Position numbers and translations under genes: made by a program
Notes under the pieces: generated by a model
Told to the model about the DNA's origin: nothing
The model's database searches: none
Seen by the model: the letters and a program-made list of their open reading frames with translations, nothing else
DNA from: Arbacia lixula
Taxonomy: Eukaryota; Echinodermata; Echinoidea; Arbacioida; Arbaciidae
Assembly: GCA_963669155.1 (NCBI GenBank)
Contig: OZ022578.1
Location: 11,278,230 to 11,342,229 of the forward strand
Direction of reading: 5' to 3'
Length of the DNA stretch: 64,000 nucleotides
Part shown: in pieces, positions 1-10,242 of the stretch
How the letters are laid out: each line of letters starts with the position of its first letter
Numbering within the stretch: position 1 is the first letter of the stretch

Positions 1-315
1 CTCTAAATGATAGGGGCTCAAAAGCGATTGACATTGAAATATAGAGTTTATTTTCATTTTTTAATTTTTTATTAGAACCACATATTTATCTCGAATTTGC
101 AATATTTGTCTGCCTGTTTTAATGAAATGTTTTCTCACCCTTGGTAAATGTCGACCTCCAACATACAGTTACAAAAGAGAGTGTACAAAAATATGATATA
201 TTCATGGAGATATCGCAGTTTGAAAAAGAGACCTTTTTCGCGGTTCGAGAGGTAAAGTGAAGGTCACGACTACCGAGCTGAAAATAAAATCGTGTGTTTT
301 CTGCTGCCCGCGGAC

Positions 316-720
316 GAATATCGGTTGCGAAGTCCGTATGATTTCTGAAAATTCGCGTCACTTTGACAACAAATAGCTCAAATGTTTTATTTTTGAGCCC
401 AAACAAAACTGGAATCAAATTCTCCGCTGGAGTACCGGCTTTCCAAAGCTGTAACTGGTATTGCCGTTCAATTTGTAGAAGGGTCAGGATCCAGCAAAGT
501 CTGGGAGCTTACATATATATCGGTTGCGAAGTCCGTACGATTTCTGAAATCTCGCGTCACTTTGAAGACGAATAGCTCAAATGTTTTATTTTTGAGCCCA
601 AACAATATTGGAATCAGAATCTCCGCTGAAGTATTGGCTTTTTAGAGCCGTAACTGTCGTTGCCGTACAATCCATAGAAGGGTCAGCATCCAGCAAGGTC
701 TGAGAGCTTACATATTTCAA
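316..720. repeat. Two tandem copies of a ~201-bp unit in a MAP2K5 intron
   Basis: The segment starting tatcggttgcgaagtccg near 319 recurs near 520, followed in both copies by a shared stretch about fungus-free intronic DNA: 'gagcccaaaca', 'ctccgctg' and 'agaagggtcag' all recur at the same offset. The period is about 201 bp and the copies differ at scattered positions. The rest of 1-1284 is AT-rich intron in which I see no exon. Confidence 0.7.
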
Positions 721-1284
721 AAAAAAATTGAGGCCTGTTTTTGAAGGCAAATAACATAAAAACTCCTTTGCGGATTTCGAAAAAAACTAAAAATATTTAT
801 TAAGAAACATAAAATCTCAATCCCTGTCTAAAAAAATCCTGATCAGTATGCTTACAGAAGACCCCAGCAAAAGATCTCGCGAGCATGTCGAATTCCTTCA
901 TAATCTAGGTGCAGCAAAATCTGCGCGTGAGATTTCGCGAGACGAAAAATAAAACGCTCACGATTTCTATAGAACGAGCGAGCGCTGCCGATTGACTGCA
1001 AACATGGTCCGTAGATGGATCACACCATAATCATACAATCTGGAATGAAGAGATAAAATTCCTGAAAGGATATAAAGTAATGAAATTTGCAAGAAAGTTA
1101 CTAACCTAACGTACAAGTTTTTTAGGCATAGAAAATGATCAATTCAATCTAGATAAGCTAACATAGAGCCAGAGGTATAATATTTGATCATGAGTCGGTC
1201 AAATCACTCTAGTTTTATCAAAGATGATTTTTATGATCGTATAACTGTTCTCATCTCTGATCTCCTTTCCCCTTTTCTCTTCAG

Positions 1285-4200
1285 CCTGAGAGAGTGCTGG
1301 GTGATGAATATGGCGTCCATTCAGAAGTCTGGAGTTTAGGCGTCTTCTTACTAGAGGTGAGCTTGCAGTCTGTCTCCAAGAACGGACAAATTTCTGATTA
1401 AAAACAATATACTATCAGACTTTACAGTGAACATTGTACACTGATGCACAATTTCTTCACGGGTGATTATCTCTTTGGCTTTTTCCTCTCGTTTAAAGAA
1501 TACTTGTCCTAAATATATCTTTAAAAATAAATTGACAAGACTGTTGTTGCATTGTTTCTCTGGCATATGATAGTTCTTGCACAACACACCCAAAAAATTA
1601 GAGGCAGGCATACAGTGGAGCCCAACTACAACTTGTCTGATTAAGATCAAAACAAGACCATACATATTCCTGCAATGCACAAGCTAGATATTGTCTGATC
1701 TAGATCAAAGCAAGACCATACGTGTTCATGCAGTGCACTAGCTAGATATTGTCTGACCTAGATCAAAGCAAGACCATACACGTTCATGCAATGCACTAGC
1801 TAGATCTAGATCAAAGTAAGACCATACATGTTCATGCATTGCACAAGCTAGATATTTTGAGAGTATTAGTATGGATCAAAGGTATGTGAAACACATTACC
1901 TATCTTCTATTTTTTTTTATCCAGGATTCGTTTAGAAAAGAAAAGAATCAAAGTGATTAAAAAATTGTAAGGAATAAATCAGGATTAATTAAAAAGCAGA
2001 GACGAAATTTTGCTGTAATGATTTTCTGTTATATATATACATTGATATATAATTGTTTGTACAACTTAAAAGGAATACCCATATGCGTAGCACACTTACA
2101 CTGCAACAAGGGTTAGCCAGGATTCTGTATTGTTTCTATGTGGAAAGAAACATTGCGAAGTCATGTCTATTTATGTTTTTTTTTATTTTTTATTTATATC
2201 CACATTTATGTTCATTTATGTTCATTTATATCCACATTTATGTCCACATTTATGTTCACATTGTGTATCTCTATATCCATGGGTTTTTTTCTTGTTCACC
2301 CCATGCAGATGGCAACAGGGAGATTCCCATATCCAGTGAGTATTAAAAAAAGCTTCAAAATATTTTGTGTATTTTTGTGATGTTTCTAGGAAAGTCCTTC
2401 AGAACTGATCCCAAATGGAAAAAATATAATGAGGAGCTATTAATATTTACACCATGGCAATCATGATAGCATGATCCATATAGATGTATGTGTACAACCA
2501 TGCTGGTTGCTGTTCTGTTAGGCCCAATAGTCCTAAACCATTGTTTGATATAAATATCTCATCTTCACTTTCATACTTGAACTCCTTTACCTTTGTTGTT
2601 ATTTATAGGTAACACCAAGAGATCATGAATTATCGGTAAGTGTTAACACCTGCTACTTCACATCGTTTTTTTGTGCTTAACACTATCAGTCAAGCTCATT
2701 TTAAGTATACAATGAGATTCATGTTACACCGTGTGGTAGTCCTTAAAAGGAATGTTCAGTTATTTTCTCGGAAATAGCTCTGAAAAGAGCTGCTTAGAGA
2801 GCGAGTGAGAAAGAAACAAAAACTGGTGAAATGGAGAGGCTGAGATTAGAGAATTTTTTGGAAAGGTTTGCTAAAAATTGTTGATGAATCATTCCTTTTG
2901 GAATAGCTTTGAAAAGAGCTCTGGGCTTGATGTTTTGAATCTGGTTGACATCAGGTTGACATCAGGTTGACATCATCAGGAGTAAGGAGTGACAGATGGA
3001 GGTAAACTAAAGTGATGATTGTGCGGACATGGCTGTAGTAGGTTAGGTTGTGGGCTCAAGTAATATTGGACCAAGCTTGGTACAATAGTAAAATATAACA
3101 GGACAATTGACATTACTGATGATACATTGGTTCAGATAGTCAAATTTTGAAATTTACTGTTGACATCATAACTTTTGAAATATCAACAAAAAAATGATAC
3201 GATATGACAGGTCTCTGTCAAAGTCATATGTCATAGCCAAATACCAAGTTTTCCAGGCATTCGATAATGAATTTTAACTATTGGAGATTTTGATAATACT
3301 TCAGTGATGCTAAATATGTTACTCATTGCGGATAAATGGCTACTGATAATCGTTTGTCTCGCAATGTAAGGTAAGCGGAATCGAAAAGATCATGACGTTT
3401 CGTGCGCCGCTGCAACACTTCGTCAGGTGTGATACAAAATTGTAGTAAGTAGGGGTTTAAATACCCTATGGTCAGTGCAGCGCACTAACTGAAATGTGCT
3501 CATAAATGGTCCAATACTAATAGCCGGCAGATCCGGCCTTTGTTACCGCCCAACAATGTGCTGCTTTTAGCGACCCTTGGACTTGTTGGTCGCCCGTAAT
3601 TACCGGCCTGTGGCTTTGTCCTTTTTGTCCTTTGTCGGTAAATCGTTACCGCCGGTCAATGCGAGGCGCATCAACGGTCTATTGTTTGGTCAAGTACCCG
3701 GATCCGCCGGCTATTAGTATTGGACCATTTATGAGCACATTTCAGTTAGTGCGCTGCACTGACCATAGGGTATTTAAACCCCTACTTACTACAATTTTGT
3801 ATCACACCTGACGAAGTGTTGAGGCAGATCCGGCCTTTGTTACCGCCCAACAATGTGCTGCTTTTAGCGACCCTTGGACTTGTTGGTCGCCCGTAATTAC
3901 CGGCCTGTGGCTTTGTCCTTTTTGTCCTTTGTCGGTAAATAGTTACCGCCGGTCAATGCGAGGCGCTTCAACGGTCTATTGTTTGGTCAAGTACCTGGAT
4001 CCACCGGCTATTAGTGTTGGACCATTTATGAGCACATTTCAGTTAGTGCGCTGCACTGACAATAGGGTATTTAAACCCCTACTTACTACAATTTTGTATC
4101 ACACCTGACGAAGTGTTGCAGCGGCGCACGAAACATCGTGATCTTTTCGATTCCGTTTACCTTACATTACGAGACAAACGATTATTAGTAGCCAATACTT

Positions 4201-6053
4201 CGGTGTTTGCGCTTGAATTTCTCACGCTTTAGATGGATTATCTTTTTATCAGCAGACTATTGTTTGGTCGAGCATCCAGGTGCACTGGCCAATAGTATTC
4301 GACCATTTATGTGAGGGTTTCCAAAGGGTATTTAAACCCCTACTTACTACAATTTGGTGTCACACCTGACAAAGTGTTGCAGCGGCGCACAAAATGTTGT
4401 GATCTTTTTACATTTGGTTAACCATACATTGCGAGACAAACAATTATCACTAGCAATGTTACTTTTGTTTCTATTTTCTACAGCCAATCGATCTACTTCA
4501 GTGCATTGTTCATGAGGTAAGTTACTCCAAGTCCTGGGAGGTGGAGGGGGTAGTACCTACTGTTATTGGTCAAGGTACTGGGGACATGGCACTGGATAGC
4601 GGATATTTTTTAAGCCTCACAATTGGATCAATATATTTTGAAAATATGAAACTTTGATCAGTTGAATTGTGTAAAAGCTGAAAACATGGAATCATTTTGA
4701 AAAATGTTTTGAAAAAATGAATATGTAACAGAGGAAGTCGTGATTGTTTGAAATTATGATTAAAAGCTTGCTTAAACAAGACAATACCCAGAGCATCAGA
4801 TTAGATTATGATGCTAGCGATTAACATTTTAAATAAAAAAATATCATTTTTTTTTAAATAAACGGTCTGATTTTTCTCAAACTTTTGCCAGTCTGTTTAT
4901 CAGGGATTTACAAATAAACACAGATGACACACACATAAACACAGGCTGCAACAAAGGAGTTATAGAAAAGAAAAGAGGCAAGATAGAAAAAAATAGAGAG
5001 GAATAGGATAACACTTAGTCTATTCTACTATGGATGACATTCTTTGAAGGAAGTATTCTTTATTCACTGTTTGTTTTAACTGGTCTGCTTTCTTCTGCCA
5101 CATTAACAGCACCCGCCAAGGTTACCCAGTGACAGATTCTCTGCACCGTTTGTGGATTTTGTTCATCGCTGGTAAGCACTGTGGTATACTTTTCAAGGCA
5201 AAACTGGGTTTTAGATGTCTAAATTATTTTAGGTTGATAACTTCAGTCTTCGGTTAGGGTTAAGAGATCTTAAACCTAACCCAAACATAGGCCGTAGGGC
5301 CTAGACTGAAATTAACAACCTAAAATTATTTAGACCCCGAAAACCCAGAACTGCCCTTTTCAGTGTTTGATTTTGTATCTACCTGTTTTACTACAAACAC
5401 TTGTAGCTAACTGAACACAAAGACTGTGTAGAGAGGATAGTTGCGAGCAGCTATCAGTTCATACATTTATCAAAACATCAATACAAACAAAATAAAATGC
5501 ATGAATGTATGTATGTATGTACAACATGGCATACCTGCTATTCCTGCACACATGAAAGGCCGCTAGGGCAAGTCTACAAGTTACACCCTTGAATCTAACA
5601 TGGCCACCAACCTGTATATAGGGACAATCTCCACGTACAGACTGCCATTTGTTTTATCCCTTGAGCGGCCATTCTCTACAGGTTTGACTGTACATGTATG
5701 CACAATTCAGACGTCCTTGCCATGTTTTCCATATATCTGATATATAGTGGTTCATTTTGGGTACTATACAGTTATTCCATCTTGCCATGTTCCCCCTTCT
5801 GTCGCCCCCCTTCAAACCACCTTGCCATGGTCTATTCAGGAAACTATACCATTGATACCATCTTGCCGTGTTCCCCTCCCTATCACCTCCCTGCAGCCTG
5901 CAGAAACGCCCTGGGGATCGACCCAAGCCCCAAGACCTCATGCAGCATCCCTTCATCCGCATCTTCGCCGACGGCAACAAGCAAATCATCTCAGAGTGGG
6001 TGTGTCAGGAGTTGCAGGAGCTCAGGCTACGAGGGCTGGTCAAAGGACTGTAG
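1285..6053 (+). CDS. MAP2K5: MAP2K5 (MEK5) dual-specificity kinase, last six coding exons
   Basis: Exons are 1285-1356, 2309-2335, 2609-2635, 4484-4516, 5110-5171 and 5897-6053 (stop TAG at 6051-6053). All have GT-AG junctions and compatible phases, giving 125 residues. The peptide begins at the subdomain VIII Pro-Glu-Arg and continues through VWSLG (subdomain IX), GRFPYP, LLQCIVHE, FVDFVHRCLQKRPGDRP (subdomain XI) and HPFI, ending FADGNKQIISEWVCQELQEL. That tail is diagnostic of MEK5, which ends FNDGN...WVCRALEE in vertebrates, rather than MEK1/2. MEK5 phosphorylates ERK5 (MAPK7) downstream of MEKK2/3. The PB1 domain and kinase N-lobe lie upstream of the window. The normally invariant Asp before VWSLG is read as Glu. 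The gene converges on SRFBP1. Confidence 0.93.
1628..1862. repeat. Tandem array of ~60-bp units in a MAP2K5 intron
   Basis: The unit contains 'gatctagatcaaa', 'aagaccatac', 'ttcatgca' and 'gcactagctagat'. It recurs about four times from 1628 to 1862, with the third unit shortened. A single dispersed copy of the same unit is found in an ATR intron at about 53536-53612. Confidence 0.8.
3388..3435 (-). ncRNA. Candidate type I hammerhead ribozyme (best-preserved copy)
   Basis: Read on the minus strand, CUGACGA (3426-3420) fits the conserved CUGANGA box. A stem II of GUGU-U-GC / GC-GCAC capped by AGCG follows. Next come GAAAC (3401-3397) and the cleavage-type triplet GUC (3396-3394). Stem I can form between AUCA upstream of the box and UGAU downstream of the GUC. 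Stem III would be only one or two base pairs, as reported for Penelope-associated hammerheads. Folding was done by eye. Confidence 0.55.
4096..4143 (+). ncRNA. Second hammerhead-like motif, cleavage triplet altered
   Basis: This has the same CUGACGA, stem II and GAAAC order as the minus-strand copy, but GAAAC is followed by AUC instead of GUC, which removes the stem III C-G pair. It is probably weakened or inactive. A half motif (CUGACGA plus the 5' side of stem II) remains at 3799-3821. Confidence 0.4.
4245..4436 (+). repeat. Diverged third copy of the foldback arm
   Basis: The copy runs from 'agactattgtttggtcgagc' through 'tatttaaacccctacttact' to 'cattgcgagacaaacaattat', paralleling 3975-4193. 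Its ribozyme core is broken: CUGACAA replaces CUGACGA and CAAAAUG replaces CGAAAC. Confidence 0.7.
5208..5352. mobile_element. Foldback MITE in the MAP2K5 intron
   Basis: 'actgggtttt' and 'taaattattttaggttg' on the left are mirrored by 'caacctaaaattattta' and 'aaaacccagaactg' on the right. The loop carries 'ggttagggttaagag'/'aacctaaccc'. It lies just downstream of the exon ending at 5171. No target duplication could be fixed. Confidence 0.65.
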
Positions 6054-6077
6054 GAGAGGAAACGTTGTGCACAGGAT

Positions 6078-6800
6078 GTATAAACTGCCATGGCAGCCTG
6101 GACAGTTCCTCTAAAACGGTGTTGAGATTACATGTCAAACACAAGGCTCCAATGGCTCAAGGTAGACTCTGTGCACAGGACATGAAAATTGCCAAGTGCA
6201 TTTGTGGCTGTACCTGATGGTGAGGATGTTTAATTGAAAACTGAGCTCTCAGAGATTTTACGAGAGCAGATGCTGGTCTATTGTTAACCTGACATGTAAA
6301 TTGCCATGGCAGCTTTTACAGTTCCTCTAAAACAGCATTGTTATTAAAATCATGTCAAGCACATTTGTGGGTGTACCTGATGACAAGAATGAAATTCAAT
6401 AGCATGCTGAGCTCTCCTATATTGCACAAGAAAAGAGCTGGCTTATTGAGAATGTTAGCCTGATGTGTAAATTGCCATGGCATCCTCACTAATTCCTCTA
6501 AAATGGCGTTGAGATTGCATGTCAAGCACATTTGTGGCTGTACCTGATGATCAGAGGGAAGTTTTATAGAAAACCCTGCATTTGGACATTGTACAAGAGA
6601 AGAGCTGAGCCAGAGCATGTTAGTGAGGTGTATAATTTGCCATGGCAGCCTTGACGGTTCCTCTAAAACAGCATTGTGATCACGTGTGAACCACATTTGT
6701 GGGTGTTCCTTATGATGAGAAGGATGTTCAATTGAAAGCTGAGCTCTCCGACATTGATCAAGAGAAGAGCTGGTGTATTGAGTATATTAACCTGACGCAT
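6078..6800. repeat. Degenerate tandem array, ~175-190-bp unit, four copies
   Basis: Each unit has the order 'ttgccatggca', 'cagttcctctaaaa', 'catgtcaagcacatttgtgg', 'gtacctgatga', 'gctgagctct', 'aagagctgg'. Copies start near 6088, 6300, 6470 and 6640. The array begins about 30 bp after the MAP2K5 stop and so probably lies in its 3'UTR. Confidence 0.8.
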
Positions 6801-8467
6801 AATTTTTCACTGAATATCTACTCTAATGGTGTTGGTAAGTGTACACTTTGACTTTGCGCAAGTCTACCAATATGTCTCTTCCCTCCCTCATAAGATTTGC
6901 TATACCCCATGCCTTAGAAATGACCTTGAGTGTTGACCTTAAATGTGTAAAACCTATTGTTCTGTCATGTTATCATTGTACCAGGTTTTATGAAATCCTG
7001 CCAATATTTTCAGACTTTGGACAAAAGCTGAAAGTTTGGGGGAGCTGACCTATCCTACTCAATGTGTACCTAATCAATAGGTAATATATTATTGTGCTAA
7101 ATTTGATGAAATTCTGTCAAAAATCTATTGAGTTAGCTCATCAACAAGAAAAAGCGAACAAATGGAATAAAAAGTTATTGATCCTTACGTTCAAAGCTTC
7201 TATATTTAGCAGGGTGTATGTTTCCAAACATTTCTGTAGAGAATAGATATTTGAAGTACATTCTTTGTTTATTCTTCAGTGCACGTTATGCAGTACAGGC
7301 AACTCTCATTATAACAAGAACATTGGGACCAAGACTTTTTCCTTGTTACAACTGTATAACAAAATAAAAACGAAACGTGTAATTGTACATTCTGTGTTTG
7401 ATGTTGTGTTGTAATATACAGAGCTGTCTGGAGAAATGTGTTCATGCTGTAAAAAAAAAATTGACCAATGGCACTGGCATAAAAATCACCCAACCAATGA
7501 CATCAATCTACGATAAGGGCCTCTGGCTTGTATAACTGCATGCCTTTTTTGTTCCCAAAGATTTTGATGTGCGTTAATTTCGCCAATATTTCACCTTCCT
7601 CGTTGTAACAGGACACATTTCTCTAAGTTTTTATTGGCCATTGAGTCAACAAGATAAGCTTGTAACAAACTCGTAATAACCATGCTTGCTTTAAGTGGGT
7701 TACTCCACCATGAGTTTGTGTGTATTCTTATTTCAGACCTGGAGAATCGCCTCGATGTTTTATCGAGAGTTGCATGGATATGTAAGTTTAAATTTTGTAT
7801 CGATTTATTTGTGTCGCACCTGTGAGATTTTATTCATTTTCCAATTCTTGCCACATGTGCTAGTACTTTAGATGTCCTATCCTTGAGAGTGTTGGGAGTA
7901 ATGTTCTTATCATATTGTCTCCAGTGCCTTTCCTCCTATGCACAGTTTTTCACTTCATGATTTCTACTTAGATAGTACTGCTTTTTATGATGACTATTCC
8001 TAGTCTGAAGACAAGGGTGATTGTATGGTACCGGTACCTTATAATGTAGCATCAAGCAATAGACCACATTCGTAATTGTGTTCATTTAACCGTAACTGCA
8101 GAGTAACGTTATATGACAACCACCTGTATCTAGTGATTCGGATTCAATGATGGAATGCACTCTGAATCTATTGGTTGTTGCTACTTGGACAAACCTTGGA
8201 CAAGCATTGGTCTTACCATTAGTACAGTATACGTAGTATTGTTTGAACTACATAACGAAAGTGGTCTACTGAAATGTTACACAGCCTTGTTGAATTCATA
8301 ACAGTAGCATCTGATGTACAAGTACATACAGTAATTGGTAATCATAATATGTTTGTATTCAGTGTTGGTACAAAGCACAATGTATAGTGCAAAATTATTT
8401 GTTGAATGAATGTCTTAATGTTTCAGTGGTATAGAGTGGAAGTATAGGCTGAACAAGATCATATATA

Positions 8468-9215
8468 TGTACAACCATGGACCTAGCATGGATTGACTGT
8501 GCTCGGATAGACTTCCTTTGATCTATGATGACCGCCGCCTAAAAAAAAAAAAAATCAAGACATTCAGGTGTTTTAAACAATTAGCTGTATTTCTAATTAG
8601 GCAGTGCTTCCTCTGAATAACAAAAGAAAATCTGTTTTGAGAAATATGCCAACCGTTCAGCCTTCGTTGGGAGTTCATAGCTGATCTTTTTACACACACT
8701 GTGAATTAGTTTTGGGGTGAGCAAAGAAAAATATTGATAAAATTGTAGAAGGAATTTGGTCCATAACATTTTCGGACACCTCCAGACACGAAATTGAATT
8801 TGTTTCCATGGAAGGTGATACACTAAATAAACGATTTACAAGATATTTGAAAGAAAATATGATTGCCCAATGCACGATGTGTAGGTATTTCACTGACATG
8901 TTTTCTAAAGTATTCTCCTTTTCTCACAAAAATGAAGCAACAATATAATCTGAAATTCACAGAATCGTATCATTTTAACATGTACGACTACTGCACATGC
9001 ACTTCAGTTCATGAAGTGGTTCTGAAATCTTCTGCGCACGCAGATGTATATTCCTCAAAATGCATCCTACATTTGTTTTGCTTCTTTGGTGGCGGTCCTC
9101 CCTCTATCAAAGAGCCAAACGAGTCGAATATTCTATTGTGCTATCAGTGATCGCTACTGGTGTAGGAATAAATTATTCTTTGTGCCGACTCCAGTTCTTG
9201 CACCTTCCTGGTACA
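8468..9215 (+). mobile_element. Interspersed ~750-bp non-coding element, copy 1
   Basis: This segment is the reverse complement, with moderate divergence, of 40755-41499. Shared blocks include 'ggacctagcatggattgactg'-type ends, 'accgccgc', 'ttccatggaaggtg', 'aaatcgtttattg'-type and 'ggagtcggca' sequences. Subterminal inverted blocks containing 'ctttgat' and 'gaccgcc' occur at both ends. No protein is encoded, which fits a non-autonomous DNA transposon. Confidence 0.7.
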
Positions 9216-10116
9216 ACTCAACAGCTTTTGATAGTTCGTAGATTGAATTGTTAAAAAGAGCAAGTAATATATATTATGGTTATTCATATTCAATCTGTTC
9301 CCCCTTCTCTCCACGCACTCACCATCTGTCTGTCATTTCCTTTTTTCCTCTTTCACTTCCCTCTTAATTATGTTAAAATGACTTGATTGTATTACTCACA
9401 ATGATGGTAATTTTGAGTCCATATATATTTATGTAAAATTGTACATAGATTGTGACAGTATGTAGAGAGATGAGAAAGATATCACTTATTAAAATGTCTT
9501 ATTTGTATGTAACTTTCTTGCATTTTTGTCCTCTTCTTCATCTTAATTTAAGAAATTAAAACCGAGAAGTCTCTGTATGAATATACTAAGTGTTAAAATT
9601 TTTTTTTTTTTTTAAACACTTTTTAAAAAGTTTCACCTCGATTGAACCAGAAATGTATGCATAATGAAATTTAAAAGATGTCAAGCAGGTTCTGTAACAT
9701 TTCATCAATCATTGTTCTTATCATAAACCTTTAAATATTTCATGAGATTTTCATTTTTGGACAATAAAAGGGACATGCACATTTATGTGTATTATATAAT
9801 AAGTCAAAACGATGCCCATTGTGCATCACACATGTTAACTTACTGGGTCTTCTGCCAGAAGCATCATGAATTATGAATGACACTCTGTGATGGCAGTTGC
9901 TAGGGGATTATCAGATGGCATGATGTTGCTATTATTGAAACCAAAAGCAAAATATTGGAACACAAGCAAAAAGGTTATGCACACATATTTCAAGACTTGC
10001 TTAAGCTTGGTGTTTAACTTGATAAGCAATTGCTACTTTTCACATACCTGTATGACCCAATGTCTTTTTGTATACAGAATACAATGTCCATATACATTGT
10101 CTTTTTGTTCAAAACT

Positions 10117-10122
10117 TTTAAT
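10117..10122 (-). terminator. Candidate poly(A) signal for SRFBP1
   Basis: The minus strand reads ATTAAA about 120 nt downstream of the SRFBP1 stop. It is a common variant of AATAAA. Support is position only. Confidence 0.35.
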
Positions 10123-10242
10123 AAGGATTTGGTTATTAACAGATGAAACCCTTGATGAAAACCTTGCCAATAACTAACATCAATAAAGTTTTTGAGTGCC
10201 TTCATTTCAATCCTCCAAAGGTCCATTTCTTGCAGATCAAAA

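Larger units (their letters stand above)
3338..4193. mobile_element. Foldback element with ~190-bp inverted arms and hammerhead-like motifs
   Basis: The left arm (about 3338-3528) is the reverse complement of the right arm (about 4004-4193). Both end in ggctact(g/a)ataatcgtttgt and carry 'gtttaaataccctatg' and 'cctgacgaagtgttgcagcg' on the strand running from the centre outward. The interior holds two tandem copies of a 297-bp unit, the second starting at 3823. The first unit's arm is cut inside its ribozyme-like motif at 3821. There is no coding capacity. Motif content resembles the hammerhead-bearing repeats linked to Penelope-like elements and metazoan retrozymes; that affiliation is inferred. 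Confidence 0.75.
6054..10242. other. Convergent intergenic region between MAP2K5 and SRFBP1
   Basis: This contains the MAP2K5 3'UTR (end not determined), a tandem array (6078-6800), a 750-bp interspersed element (8468-9215), AT-rich unique sequence, and a short exon-like segment at 7739-7788 flanked by acceptor and donor consensus. I see no other coding potential. Confidence 0.6.

Noticed and set aside
5250-5290. Telomere-like ggttagggttaag and aacctaaccc
   Set aside because: Only one or two TTAGGG-like units within a foldback arm; not an interstitial telomere.
6355-6696. Minus-strand open frame of 113 codons
   Set aside because: It runs through tandem repeat units and has no family resemblance.
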